NCBI RefSeq assembly: GCF_004379255.2
Contig: NC_056049.1
Location: 3,534,001-3,598,000, forward strand
Length of the DNA stretch: 64,000 nt
Origin: Salvia splendens
Taxonomy: Eukaryota; Streptophyta; Magnoliopsida; Lamiales; Lamiaceae
Direction of reading: 5' to 3'
Position numbers and translations under genes: made by a program. Shown in pieces: positions 1 through 10,961 of this stretch. Numbering within the stretch: the stretch's first letter is position 1; the number at the start of each line of letters is the position of its first letter. The notes under the pieces are model-generated. The model saw nothing but the letters and a program-made list of their open reading frames with translations. It did no database searches and was not told where the DNA came from.

Positions 1-1012
1 AATTTCGCCAAATATCACGTAAAATGATAAAATGATAGGTTTATTGCATAGAATGATAGTTTTGCCGGATAGAATGATACTCTGAGTTGATAAAATGATA
101 CTTTTGACTGACTGATAAAATGATAAAATGATAAAAAAAGGCGGAGGGGTAAATATGTCATTTCGCTCATTTAATTTCTGAATTTCGCCAAATATCACGT
201 AAAATGATAAAATGATATATGTTAGGTTTATTGCATAGAATGATAGTTTTGCCAGATAGAATGATACTATGAGTTGATAAAGTGATACTCTGAATGATAA
301 AATGATACTCTGAATTTCGCCAAATATCACGTAAAATGATAAAATGATAGGTTTATTGCATAGAATGATAGTTTTGCCGGATAGAATGATACTCTGAGTT
401 GATAAAATGATACTTTTGACTGACTGATAAAATGATAAAATGATAGGTTTATTGCATAGAATGATAGTTTTGCCGGATAGAATGATACTCTGAGTTGATA
501 AAATGATACTCTGAATTTCGCCAAATATCACGTAAAATGATAAAATGATAGGTTTATTGCATAGAATGATAGTTTGGCCGGATAGAATGATACTATGAGT
601 TGATAAAATGATACTCTTGACTGATAAAATGATAAAATGATACTCACAGCAGATAGAATGATACTTTAGTTGATAAAATGATACCTTTGGCGGATAGAAT
701 GATAGTTTTGCCGGATAGAATGATAGTTTTTGCCGGATAGAATGATAGTATATGTTAGGTTTACAGCATACAATGATAGTTTTGTCGGATAGAATGATAC
801 TCTGAGTTGATAAAATGATACTTTTGACTGATAAAATGATAAAATGATACTCACAATAGATAGAATGATACTTTGAGTTGATAAAATGATACCTTTGTCG
901 GATAGAATGATAGTTTTGCCGGATAGAATGATACTCTGAGTTGATAAAATGATACTTTTGGCTTATAATGATAGTTTTGTCATTTTATAGGTCGAAGTAT
1001 CATTTTATCGGC
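1..1012. repeat. Degenerate tandem array of a GATARAATGATA-type monomer
   Basis: The core word GATAGAATGATA or GATAAAATGATA recurs dozens of times. It is separated by short spacers such as GTTTTGCCG, CTCTGAGTT and GTTTATTGCA. Longer units beginning AATTTCGCCAAATATCACG restart near 1, 181, 313 and 516, so the array has a higher-order period of about 130-200 bp. All monomers point the same way until about 975, where the word appears inverted (TATCATTTTATC). Open frames inside the array only reflect the periodicity and I do not call them genes. The array is cut by the left edge of the window. Confidence 0.9.
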
Positions 1013-1060
1013 TGCGAAATTAAATGAGCGAAATGACAATTTTACCCCCGCGCTTTTTTT
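133..1060. mobile_element. Inverted repeat enclosing the monomer array (possible foldback or TIR element)
   Basis: About 48 bp at 133-180 (a run of A, a GC-rich patch, then GTCATTTCGCTCATTTAATTT) is repeated in inverse orientation at about 1013-1060. The match is imperfect but clear over most of the length. The repeat array lies between the arms. This is the layout of a foldback or TIR element with internal tandem repeats. I could not find a clean target-site duplication, and array sequence also lies left of the left arm, so the outer boundary is unsettled. Confidence 0.5.
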
Positions 1061-1167
1061 TATGAAGTAAATCTAAGTTTGAATCTCAACCGCTTGATTA
1101 GAAATATGTGTGGTCCAGATTTAGTTATAGGGTTATTACGGAAATTGGGGTTATCAATATAACGCAC

Positions 1168-1170
<3 letters not shown>

Positions 1171-1208
<38 letters not shown>
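1171..1208. repeat. (TA)n microsatellite
   Basis: An almost uninterrupted TA dinucleotide run of about 38 bp. Confidence 0.95.
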
Positions 1209-1317
1209 TTTTCCTTTTCAAAACCATTTTATTATATTTAAAAGGATACTTATAAAAGCAAAGATATAAAAATGCAAGATTTCAAGATACATCAAATAGG
1301 AAAAAAATTGATTAAGG

Positions 1318-1437
1318 CGTTGGTGAGAGTTTCGAACCCAGACCTCCATTATGAAAGACCGAGAAATATACCACTAGATCAACTGCACTTATTTTAGGGG
1401 TACACTCATACCCTTTGTACTAACGTGGATCCGCCAC
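1318..1437 (-). mobile_element. Degenerate element with hAT-like end and tRNA-like Pol III boxes
   Basis: On the minus strand the segment begins CAGTGGCGGATCCACG at 1437, a typical plant hAT-type terminal motif. Further in is a box-A-like TTGATCTAGTGGTA (about 1370-1383), then a box-B-like GGGTTCGAAACTC (about 1327-1339). The spacing resembles a tRNA-derived promoter. No opposite terminus was found, so this is a truncated element or a SINE/hAT composite. It is not a functional tRNA: no acceptor stem closes. Confidence 0.4.
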
Positions 1438-1540
1438 TGATTACATTCAAGCGTTTTGTCAAGCACAAGTAAGCTTATGGAATTAAACACAAAGCTTATA
1501 ATACTATTCCATATTGTAACGAACATTTGAAAAATGATGT

Positions 1541-4500
1541 TTATTCCTTAACTAGCAGTGGCTCTTTAATAGTATCTTGCCACCTGTCCAATCGTTTCTT
1601 GGCTTTCTCCACCTGCAAACCTAACTCTTAGTTATTCTAGACAATGGAATGAATGTGATGAGAATTACAAATTAATGTACCTCTTTATTCCAATCTGTAC
1701 GAATTGTGACAAATAATAAGATCAAAGTTTGCATCATCGTCCCTCCGATCATGCCCGACCATATGCCCTGCACCCCATATTATTAATTTGTTAATACCAA
1801 TCTTAATTTGCAAATTCAAATATTTAACTCTAATGTTTAAATAATGTTTACCTTAACACCAAGATTGAATTTGAACCCAAGAATGCATCCAACCGGAATT
1901 CCCACCACATAGTAGCATCCTATATTCACATATGCCACATATGCTTGCCATCCACACCCCACCGCCACTCCTTCAAGATTTTATACAATGTTGTTTATTG
2001 TATTAAGCGAGACGAAAATGAAATAAAATTAGTGTACTATAAAGAAATTGATAATGTGACATTCCAAAAAGAAAAATACTAAATCAGAATGGGGCGAAAG
2101 GTGTAATATGACTTAGTAGTAGTACCTGACAAGACCGGTTGGAGGCCGTTTAGTACTAGAGTGACTGCCAAGAAAGGACACAAATCCGACACCGCATCAG
2201 CCACTTTTTCGCCTCCGGTGAACACATAACTGATGACGTGGCGCAGCGACAGCACCACGAAGGCCTCGATCACAGCCACCACCAGCGACACCGAATTAAC
2301 CACAACCACCGAGAACGCGGCAGCCTTGCTGTTCCCTGCTCCGATCTCATTCCCCACTCTCACACTGTTTTAACTCTTCCAATCATTATTAATGCATGTT
2401 TAATTTAACCTAATATTGTATAACTTTTTTAGGGGGTGACCTAGAATATAATTAAATTAGTGTTAACTAGTAATTGTGGGGTAGATTTGACAAAAAAAAA
2501 TATATGGAATTAATTAAGAGGTGAAGCAAACAACCTGGCAGCGGCATTGAATCCGATTGCGACCGTGAATAGTAGCCCATTTATTGACATGCTACCAAAA
2601 AGCCAACCAAAGTCTTAGTAGCCCATAAATTCATGACACAATAAGTTTATTTCTAGGAAAATAGTGCTGTCAAGATATTAGATATATCATACTCCCTTGG
2701 GTATAAATTTTTACTAAAAATGGAAAGAATGCAAATAACTTGAGACGCACAGAAAGGAAATAAGTTCAAGTAGTGTGGGACGGAGGGAGTATATGATTGT
2801 TAAATCAGTTACCTAATCTTAGCATAGCAATCAATGAGTGAATTTCAGTCCCCAAATGGCCAAAGCAATAACCAACAACCTTCTTCACAACTTTATAAAT
2901 AAGCAATCCTCGCTAGATTTAGGGTAATATAAATAGGAGGATAAAAATATTAGGGTGTCTTGATCAAATTCTACTAATTTCATAACTTTACAAAATCGTC
3001 AATTACTTTCGTCATAGCTTTCACTTTTTTTCCAATTGTCTCATTTATTTGTATTGGAGGAATTGTGTATGACGTGGAAACTACTCATGAACTTTTTGTA
3101 AATTTGTAATCCAGTATATCACTCATAACAGCTAGCCATTTTTAGTATGAAAAATATTGGATATAAGATTATGCTAAAGTGTTTTATCTTTCAAATCATA
3201 CATTATTTCCCCAAATCTAAAACAAAGGGACAAATAAGAAAAGTGTTAAAAATTACTACTCCCTTCGTCCCTCAAATATTGTTCCACTTTGACCCGACAC
3301 GAGTTTTAAGAAATATAATGAAAAGTAAATTGAAAAAGTTTGTAGAATGTGAGTCTACTTTTATATATTAGTTTTATAATAAAATGTGAATAAGAATGAG
3401 TTAGTGGAATATGTGGTCCACTAAAAAAATGATAAAAAGTGAAATGAGACAAACTTTGTGGGACGGACGGAAATAGAAAAATAGGACAAACTTTCAAGGA
3501 CGGAGGGAGTATTATATTTTAAGTTGTGAGATTCATGAAATATCAACTACTCCCTCCGTCCACCATTAGGAGTCACATTCCTTGGCGGCATGAGTTTTAA
3601 GAAATGTGAAGAAAATTAGGTGGAAAAAAGTTAGTGGAATATCAGTCTCACTTGTATATATTATTTTAAATGAAATGTGAGTAGAATGGGTTAGTTGAAG
3701 GTGAGACTCTATTAACATTTATGGAAAAAGTGAACTGAGACTCCTATTCACGGACGGACTAAAATAAAAAAAATGGGATTCCTATCCACGGCCGGAGAGA
3801 GTATTTTGTTAGGTTTTCTGAAACAATTGGAGAGAAGGAACTAACACGAAAAGGTTAACCTTTCGTATCATATAATACCCAAAAGAAATGACACGTTTCA
3901 AATGAATAGAATGAGTATACGAACAAAAAGTAAAAAGTAGAAGAATTTAATCATGCTGTTTAGTTAATAGTATCTCAAAAAAAGACAACATTTACAAATG
4001 ATTCCTAATATTTTAGTGATGATATAGTTTAACTTTTCTCTTTTTGGAAGATAATATATTATCGCCAAAAGTTTTTAATCAAGAAAAAAAAAAGGAAAGA
4101 TAAAGGTGATCGATATTAGATACACTAACCACACAGAAAGAGCATCCAAGGAGAGCTGTGGATCCTCAAGCAGTCCCGCAACCAAGACTAATATCTAAAA
4201 AAATAGAGCTCAGTTGATAAGACGCTTTCCCGTCCCTCTAATCAATGATTTAGGGATTCGAGTAGTACCTGAAAATACCACGCCTCCAAGCACAGCATCA
4301 CCGCGGATCCAATCGACAGCTTCACAAACTCCCCGACACCCGTCAGCGCCTCCCACCTGAACCCCCTCCACGTGTCCTTACACCGTTGGCTCTTCAAAAT
4401 GTACACCACCTGCGCCACAACCATGATCCACCACGACATGCTCAGCACCAGCGCCGCCCCCACCAGCCCCGTCCCCATCCGCCACACCGCCGCCCAGCTC

Positions 4501-5355
4501 GCCACCAGATGCACCGCCAGCGTCGCCACCGATATAACCGCCCCCGGCACCACGATGCTCTGCGCCTGCAGGAACTTCTGCATCGGGAAATTCACCGCGT
4601 ACGCCAACACCTTTCAAATAAAACAAAAATAACTTCACGGTCTTAGTTAAGAGAACTGAAATCACTATATAATTTTTTAAATATTTTTTTCATATAATTA
4701 TTAATTATAAAGTGAATATTACGTTAATCAATTGGTTTAAGGATTGAACGTTATGGATTTTTATTACCTGTGGGATGAGGCCATACACGAACACGGACGC
4801 CAGCTCAGCGACCTCCTTCTCCTCGCCGATCGCCACCAGGAGCTGGCGCGACAGAAGGTAGATCGCCACGAGCGGGAGGCTGAAGAGCGTCAGCACCACC
4901 GTGGCGCGCTGGAGGTAGATTCCGAGCATCTCGTAGCGCCTGGCGCCGTAGGCCTGGCCGCAGAGGGTCTCGACGGCGCTCCCCATCCCGAGCTGTCGAA
5001 ATTAGGTCGAATTAATTAGAATTGTTAAGGATCGTCGTCGACTGCACATTAATTTTGAAACATATGAATTGGTTTGATTAATTACGAGGAGGCCGTAGGC
5101 GAAGAGCTGGATGCCTTGGTTGCCGAGGCAGGCGGCGGCGAATTGGAGGTTGCCGAGGTGGCCGGCGAAGATGCGGGTGGACATGGACATGGAGTTGTTG
5201 AGGAGGTACATGAAGACGGCGGGGGCGGCGAGTTTGGAGAGGAGCTTGAGCTCGATCCACGTGGCCTTTTTGTATCGCGTCGACCATGCTAAATCCGTGT
5301 TTATGAGGACATTTTGGAGCTCCGAGGAGCTCGAGTGAGCGACGGCTTGCGGCAT
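1541..5355 (-). CDS. MATE-family transporter, DETOXIFICATION 40-like
   Basis: Multidrug and toxic compound extrusion carrier, expected to move organic compounds across the tonoplast or plasma membrane in exchange for H+. Nine exons join in frame: 5355-5086, 4992-4768, 4610-4269, 4194-4130, 2591-2535, 2364-2126, 1970-1852, 1767-1681 and 1612-1541. They give 491 residues, the usual length. Visible family motifs, in order, are [120 protein letters not shown] and [10 protein letters not shown]. The start was taken at 5355, just before the hydrophilic N-terminus; an upstream in-frame stretch lacks family similarity. The 1.5-kb fifth-exon intron holds three Stowaway MITEs. From memory the sequence is closest to Arabidopsis DTX37-40. 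The substrate cannot be told from sequence. Confidence 0.93.
2692..2789. mobile_element. Short Stowaway-type MITE (intronic)
   Basis: It starts CTCCCTTGGG and ends CGGAGGGAG, is flanked by TA on both sides, and is 98 bp long. It lies in the large intron of the MATE gene. Confidence 0.75.
3259..3509. mobile_element. Stowaway MITE (intronic)
   Basis: TA target duplication (3257-3258 and 3510-3511) with terminal repeats CTCCCTTCGTCCC and GGACGGAGGGAG; 251 bp. It is a Tc1/mariner-type MITE in the MATE intron. Confidence 0.9.
3550..3801. mobile_element. Stowaway MITE (intronic)
   Basis: TA on both sides, left end CTCCCTCCGTCCA, right end GGCCGGAGAGAG; 252 bp. It lies 40 bp from the preceding element in the same orientation class. 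Confidence 0.88.
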
Positions 5356-7633
5356 TAAAGCTGGTTGATTGTGATATATTCTCTCTCTTGAAGGCGTTGT
5401 TAGGAATAGCAGCAATCGAATAAGACAATATATACTTGGAGCCTAGCCCTAGCATGCCGTTCAAGATGAAACACGCAGCCTTGACCATCAGTTAATGCCA
5501 AGTAATTAATGCCAATGTTGTAGTGGTTGCTTCAGAATATAAAGAGTCATGACCATCAGTTAGTATTTAATAATCATAGTTATAGATCCCTTTTATTAAT
5601 GTCTTACTATACATGGATTAATATGATGTCCCCCAATAAATACTATACTGAGATTTTTCGCAACTTGTGACGAGGCTAATAAATTGGGTTTGTCGGTACA
5701 AAAGTTGAATGTTTAGTTTTATTTGGTAATTAATGAACGATATAGATATGCACTGCAATTAACATTAGTTGGGGACCTCTAATGTCTTATTTACTTTGCA
5801 CGATATAGCTTTTGTCTTTATAAAGTGTGTGCACACTAATTTATTTCTTCAAGCACCATATCATTATATTTCTTATAATATGTCATGAATGTTAGCTTTT
5901 GTTCATTTTCTCCCTCAACTCAACTCAAATCAAATCAATTCAAATCAATTCAAATCCTAATTGTGCATTAAAATGAAATGCAAGCGACAGCAAGAGGGTG
6001 GTCCTAGACACCTTGTGATATGCAATATATTGACAGCCCATTTGCATGTACGAAATGTGCATAATTTTGTTTGATGAAGATAGGTGGTTGTTATGACTCA
6101 ATATTTCATATCTCATATCAATTATGAGAGCAACTGATGTAGAATTTATAGAATAAGTAGACTCTCTTTTAATGACTAGTTTTTTTTAAATTAGTTCTTT
6201 TGTTTGGTCTATAACATTGATGTTTTCATTGCTTTCATTGAGAGTCCAAACGGCTTAGAGTAATGGTTGGGCAAAGAACTCGTCATGGCCAACAAGTACG
6301 TTTGGGCCCAACTCGGAATGGTGGTCGAGCAAAGAACTCGTCGTGACCAACAAGTATGTTTGGGCCCAACTCGGAATGGTGGCCGAGCAAAGAACTCGTC
6401 GTGGCCAATATGATTGTGACCAACGAGAACTCAAAGTGGTGCCATGACAAAGAAGGGCTCAATGTCCCACATCAATTATAAAAGCAACTGGTGTTCGATA
6501 TATAAATTAAATGGACTCTCACTAATAATAGTACTAGACTTTTGATATACCAGGCATCGAATCCTTCCTTTAAAACACCCCTTAATTTATTTATTATGTA
6601 TAGGATCACCATAATTTTTTCATGTACAGAATCCCCACACTTTTATTCTGATTTAAAAAGTTATCTTATTTTATTTTCTTCTTTTCGGATCCTGTACTTT
6701 TTTCCATTACTGGTGATTTAAATTTAAAGTTTGCCTAATCCCTACAAAAGTAATCTTTCAAAGTGATTTGAGCTGGATGATTCTCTAATTGAACCATGCT
6801 CCACCAAATCCAAGATTTTGCGGATCTTACGTTCTTTTAATATTAATAATCGTAGCAAACAAAAAAAATAAGGTTTTGCAATTTACGCGACTTGAAAATT
6901 TTTACAGCATTAAAAAATTGTCTCGGCAAACAACACGAATTTGAATACAAAATTGGTAAAATATGAGAGAAAGAGATAAAGGGGAAAAAATAGGAAAGCA
7001 AAAGAGAGAGATGTGAGTACTACTTTTGGAATAGATTTTTTAATTTTAATATGAAACTATGTTTTTTTGGACAGATGAAAATTGAAATATGAGACTATTT
7101 TTTTCCATTATGTACCTTAAAAATGCTGTAATCGTCACCCCCTTCTCCGAACTATTTCTTGTTTTGGGTCAAAACAAGGGCCTTTGTGCCAATCTCAAGC
7201 ATTCACCGTTAATCTCGATGATTTAAAGTTGCTTCATTCCTGATAATCTCAACGATTTAAAGTAACCATTGAATATTCATTCTACCCATTATATTACTAC
7301 AATGTAACTAAAAATGAATAATATTGGCAACACTAAAGGGCAACAAAATTCATTCCAAACTGATATACACAGCAGCCACAATGCAATCAAGAAGTATTTG
7401 GTCATCCTTTGGAGCTTCTTTACAAATAAAATTTATTAGACAAGCACACAAGATATACAAATGGTAACTGTAATAAATTTTAACCTCTGAGTCAATTTTC
7501 GACTGAGGGTCGGTCTGAACCTAGCTGAGGTACACTTCCTTGGCTCGAGTTTCAGCATTTTCGCTTTAACTTCATTGGTTCGGATTGAGAGTTAGCTTCT
7601 CATCTACTAAAGCACAACTTGTTCTAGTAGGAT
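5356..7633. other. Intergenic region, MATE promoter side
   Basis: AT-rich sequence without a supportable gene. A TTTATA-type box on the minus strand near 5535 would suit the MATE gene, weakly. The only structured part is the repeat cluster at about 6109-6540 described separately. The rest shows nothing recognisable. Confidence 0.6.
6109..6540. repeat. Direct repeats flanking a 58-bp tandem repeat (possible TRIM or solo-LTR relic)
   Basis: A segment of about 70 bp at 6109-6180 recurs, diverged, at about 6460-6540; both contain CATATCAATTAT/CACATCAATTAT, then GAGCAACTG/AAGCAACTG, then GACTCTC. Between them a 58-bp unit starting near GCAAAGAACTCGTC and containing TTTGGGCCCAACTCGG occurs at 6269-6326 and 6327-6384, with a degraded third copy to about 6440. 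The layout suggests a very small LTR-type element, but no primer-binding site was recognised. Confidence 0.5.
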
Positions 7634-10600
7634 CTACATCAGAATCAAGAGGGCAACGGAGGCCACCAAAGACATTACATAGTTTGAGAACGTTCGCTGA
7701 AAGTCTGATACGAGAAAATGTTTCATTTCAGCAACAGAACCAACAATATATAATCAATTCCTGAGTTTTGTCTTTCCATGAAACTACTGATATATACCAA
7801 GTTTTACGAGGATGGTGATCATATTATAAATTATAATACGCGACATGAAACATTTTTACGAATGGCAAAAGGCAGTGTTAGAGATGAGAAGTAGAAGAAT
7901 CATAGTGTACAGAGTGGACTTACTTCTTTGCCCAGAAGCCACTGCAGGAAGGGCAGGAATTTTGACGGCTGCACGAAAAAAGTTTATGTTTGTGAGTAGT
8001 TCTAACGAGAAACATCCTTCAAACAAATCACAACATAAATTATCAAACATACTTTTGTTGCACGATGAAGCTGGCAACTGTGTGGTTGTAGGCCAAGGAG
8101 CGGGAATGTTATCATTCAAATCACATAGAAAGCTGACCCCTGCAGACTGGTCAAATACTACATCCGATGGCAAGCTGGGAAGAAGACATCCGGATTCTAC
8201 TCCACCAAAAATTATCATAATCAGTTAAAAATATGAAAAACATAAGAACAACTTTATTGAATCGGATTTGAGTTTATTTACACTTATTTGTTTTACTCGA
8301 AAGCGATCAAAATCAGGTTGCAAGTTAAGAGCATAGAATCCACGAATGGAGATCCTTTAGCAGCAATATATCCTCTTAGAAACCAAAGCAAAAGAATCTT
8401 TTCGAAACTTCTCAGCTTCGAGTGCAACAAGCTTTTAAAGCATCTGTCTCTAAATAGTCGGGGTTTTTTCATAAGCAATTCTATAACGCAACGCTCACCA
8501 AGTTTTGAAAAGGTATTGAAAAATGCAATCAAACCTATCAAGTTGGTTATAGTAGTGAACACAAATAGTGAAAGCGAAAGTTGGAAAATTACCTTGAACA
8601 CCAACTGCATAAGTAATGTGATCGATGCCCAAGCAGACCAGCGTGACAAAACAACGAAATTTTCAGCATTAGCAGCAGCCCTTCTGCATTTATGTTTGTA
8701 ATGACACTGGAGAACTAACTAACCTTGGAGGGAGAAGTCTTTGAGGCTAATATGACATTGGCTGTAGACGTTCTCGGTAATGTTTGCTTTCCGTAACCTT
8801 ACTCCAAGTGCCGCAGCACAATTTAAAGCTTGCAAGTTTGTGACGAAGCTCTGCCTTTGCAGGTGAGAGACATAGCTCTCAACTGAACTGCAACAAGCTG
8901 TCTGATTACTCTTTCCAGCACCACACCCTTCTATGACACGGCTCATGTTCGGAAATTTCAGAGGACATACTGCAGTAGCAATGTAAAAGGAGAAGAGAAG
9001 TTAAAATTCAATTTTTATACATTTTATCATATAGTAATGATCAAATTTACCTTTGTTAATTCTGCAATTAGATATTCCTCGAAGAACTTCTTTTGCACGA
9101 GAAGGCTCGAGTTTACTTCCAAGCCATCGCAGTACAATACTTTTGCAGTCATTGATCCTAGTATGATCAGAGAGAACATGAGAACCGTCTAGGCTTAGAA
9201 GGCTGTAAGCTTTTTCAGCTAGCTTCCTAGCAGCATCGAGAATAGCATTCTGACAAACTTGCTGGCAGCATTCATTCACAGAATCAACCTTCCCACAGGC
9301 AGCTAGAAGGTTAGATGTTTCTACTGTGCTCTCAAACTCGGAAACATCGCTAACTGGGCAAGAGCCTCCAGTAAGATTTGATGAATGAATCGAGCAAATC
9401 TTGGATAAACTATCGTTGGCTCCCTGACCCACCAAAATCTGTTGAAAATCTGAAAGGCAATGTGCAGCAAGTGTTCCGTTTAAAGCTAGCGAATTGGTAT
9501 ATTTACTAGATTGGCCAATGAGAATCACTAATGTAGCCTCCACTTGAGGACAGCAGACTACGTTTGCCAAAACTGGTGCGAATGCAGCCATACAATCGGT
9601 TGATGTCACCATCATCATGTTTGATAGTGCCGTAAAGTTCAGCACACAAGTTCCTGTGCAGATTGAAATTTAAATTAGTACAAACATGAAATAACCTTAA
9701 GATTGATGTGTATATTTTGGAATATAGAATGTGAGAGTGACAAACCAGATAATTTGGGGATTATACTAATATTTGTGAATGGTGTTAATGGAGATGGAGC
9801 AAGAAGAGGAAGGAATGGCTGAGGAGCAGCATTTGGGGAAATTTCGGGTAAAAGTAAATCCGCCCTTCTTTCTGCCAGAGCAGAACTTTTGGAATCACCC
9901 AAAAAGTTGCCAGATGATTCATGTATACCTGAACAAGCAGAAAGTTCATAGTATAAAGAATCGAAAGTTTAGAATAATTTAAACAAGCCATACCGAGATG
10001 TATAGATGCAAGAAAATGCAATATAATGTTAATGCAGAATTTATTAGTCACAAATAAGCTATATTTGACTGCTTCATCAAACTTTACAAAGGTAGATACC
10101 TGATGAATTACAATAATCTTTACATAGTTGAATCCAATATATCCTAAATCAAATAATCATCAATCCCTGAGAACGGATGGTTGTACATATATGTCTAGCT
10201 TTTACCTATAGAAGCTGAGAGACTGAGATTACTAGACTACCAATAGAGTCAGTAGACTTAACCATCATTAGCTTATCTTGATTGAGTAGAACATGAATTG
10301 AAATTCTATTTCTCCAGAATTCCCTAATGGAGGTCACTGGTAATCATTTACTCATATGGTGAATACAGAAATGGGGAAGCCATAAAAACACTAAACTACT
10401 CCTATCTAATTCTTGGTTAACATATTCAATGCCATAATTAATCGTGACACTTAAAAGGGGCCATATCACGAGAATGTTCGTCATCACGCGTAAAAAGGTA
10501 AAGAACACAGAATCCCAATTCTAAACCCTAATAGTTTCCTTTGAAGAAATCCCAGTCTCATCATCAAGCACATAACACCACATTATACTGAAGAAAGTGG

Positions 10601-10961
10601 GCGCGGCGCCATTCCCATCAACTTCACCACAGTTGAAGAATTTGAGATAGCCAATGCAGAAAACCAAAATACAGAGACAAAAACACTAATTAACTCCACC
10701 CAAAGACTCAATCTTGGAAATATCTAATCGCCTCAAACCACATTAAGATCACAAACCAAGCCAACTAATTTCTTGAAAACCCCAAAAACTGTCCAAGATT
10801 AACAAAAGCATCAAACTTTACAAATATTCAACAAACGAGGCAAAACAAAAACAAATTATCCAAAAAATAGTTTTAAAAGTAAAAAAGAAATTCTCACACA
10901 AAACCACCAGAAGCAGAATTGAACCACAAATGTGCAAACTCCGAACTGGATGTCCCCTCAT
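7634..10961 (-). CDS. GPI-anchored protein, At1g61900-like
   Basis: Plant-specific, cysteine-rich, predicted GPI-anchored cell-surface protein of unknown biochemical role. Eight exons join in phase: 10961-10898, 9928-9746, 9653-9051, 8969-8724, 8604-8593, 8196-8053, 7968-7924 and 7704-7634, giving 455 residues. A signal peptide lies at residues 1-22 (hydrophobic run ILLLVVL). Next come a proline-rich PQPFLPLLAPSPLTPFTN, a Cys-rich domain with CCQQVCQNAI and CCSSVESYVSHLQRQSFVTN, then HISLKDFSLQ, GCLLPSLPSD and CDLNDNIPAPWP. A hydrophobic C-terminal tail (MSLVASVALLILM) fits GPI attachment. Exon 5 is only 12 nt long. The start at 10961 was chosen because it gives the signal peptide and a GTGAGA donor in the right phase. 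Another ATG at 11340 opens a longer frame that does not splice on. Confidence 0.88.

Noticed and set aside
327..854. Open frames rich in SFYQLRVSFYPAKLSFY-type repeats
   Set aside because: They are translations of the GATARAATGATA tandem array, with no start context, no family and several frames open at once.
1..1012. CRISPR-like regular repeats
   Set aside because: Spacers are themselves repeated and repeats are degenerate; this is a plant nuclear minisatellite.
1318..1395. tRNA gene
   Set aside because: Box A and box B resemble a tRNA, but acceptor and anticodon stems do not pair, and it sits inside a transposon-like end.
4372..5488. Plus- and minus-strand overlapping frames across MATE exons
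   Set aside because: They are shadow frames of GC-rich coding exons; only the spliced minus-strand frame keeps MATE motifs.
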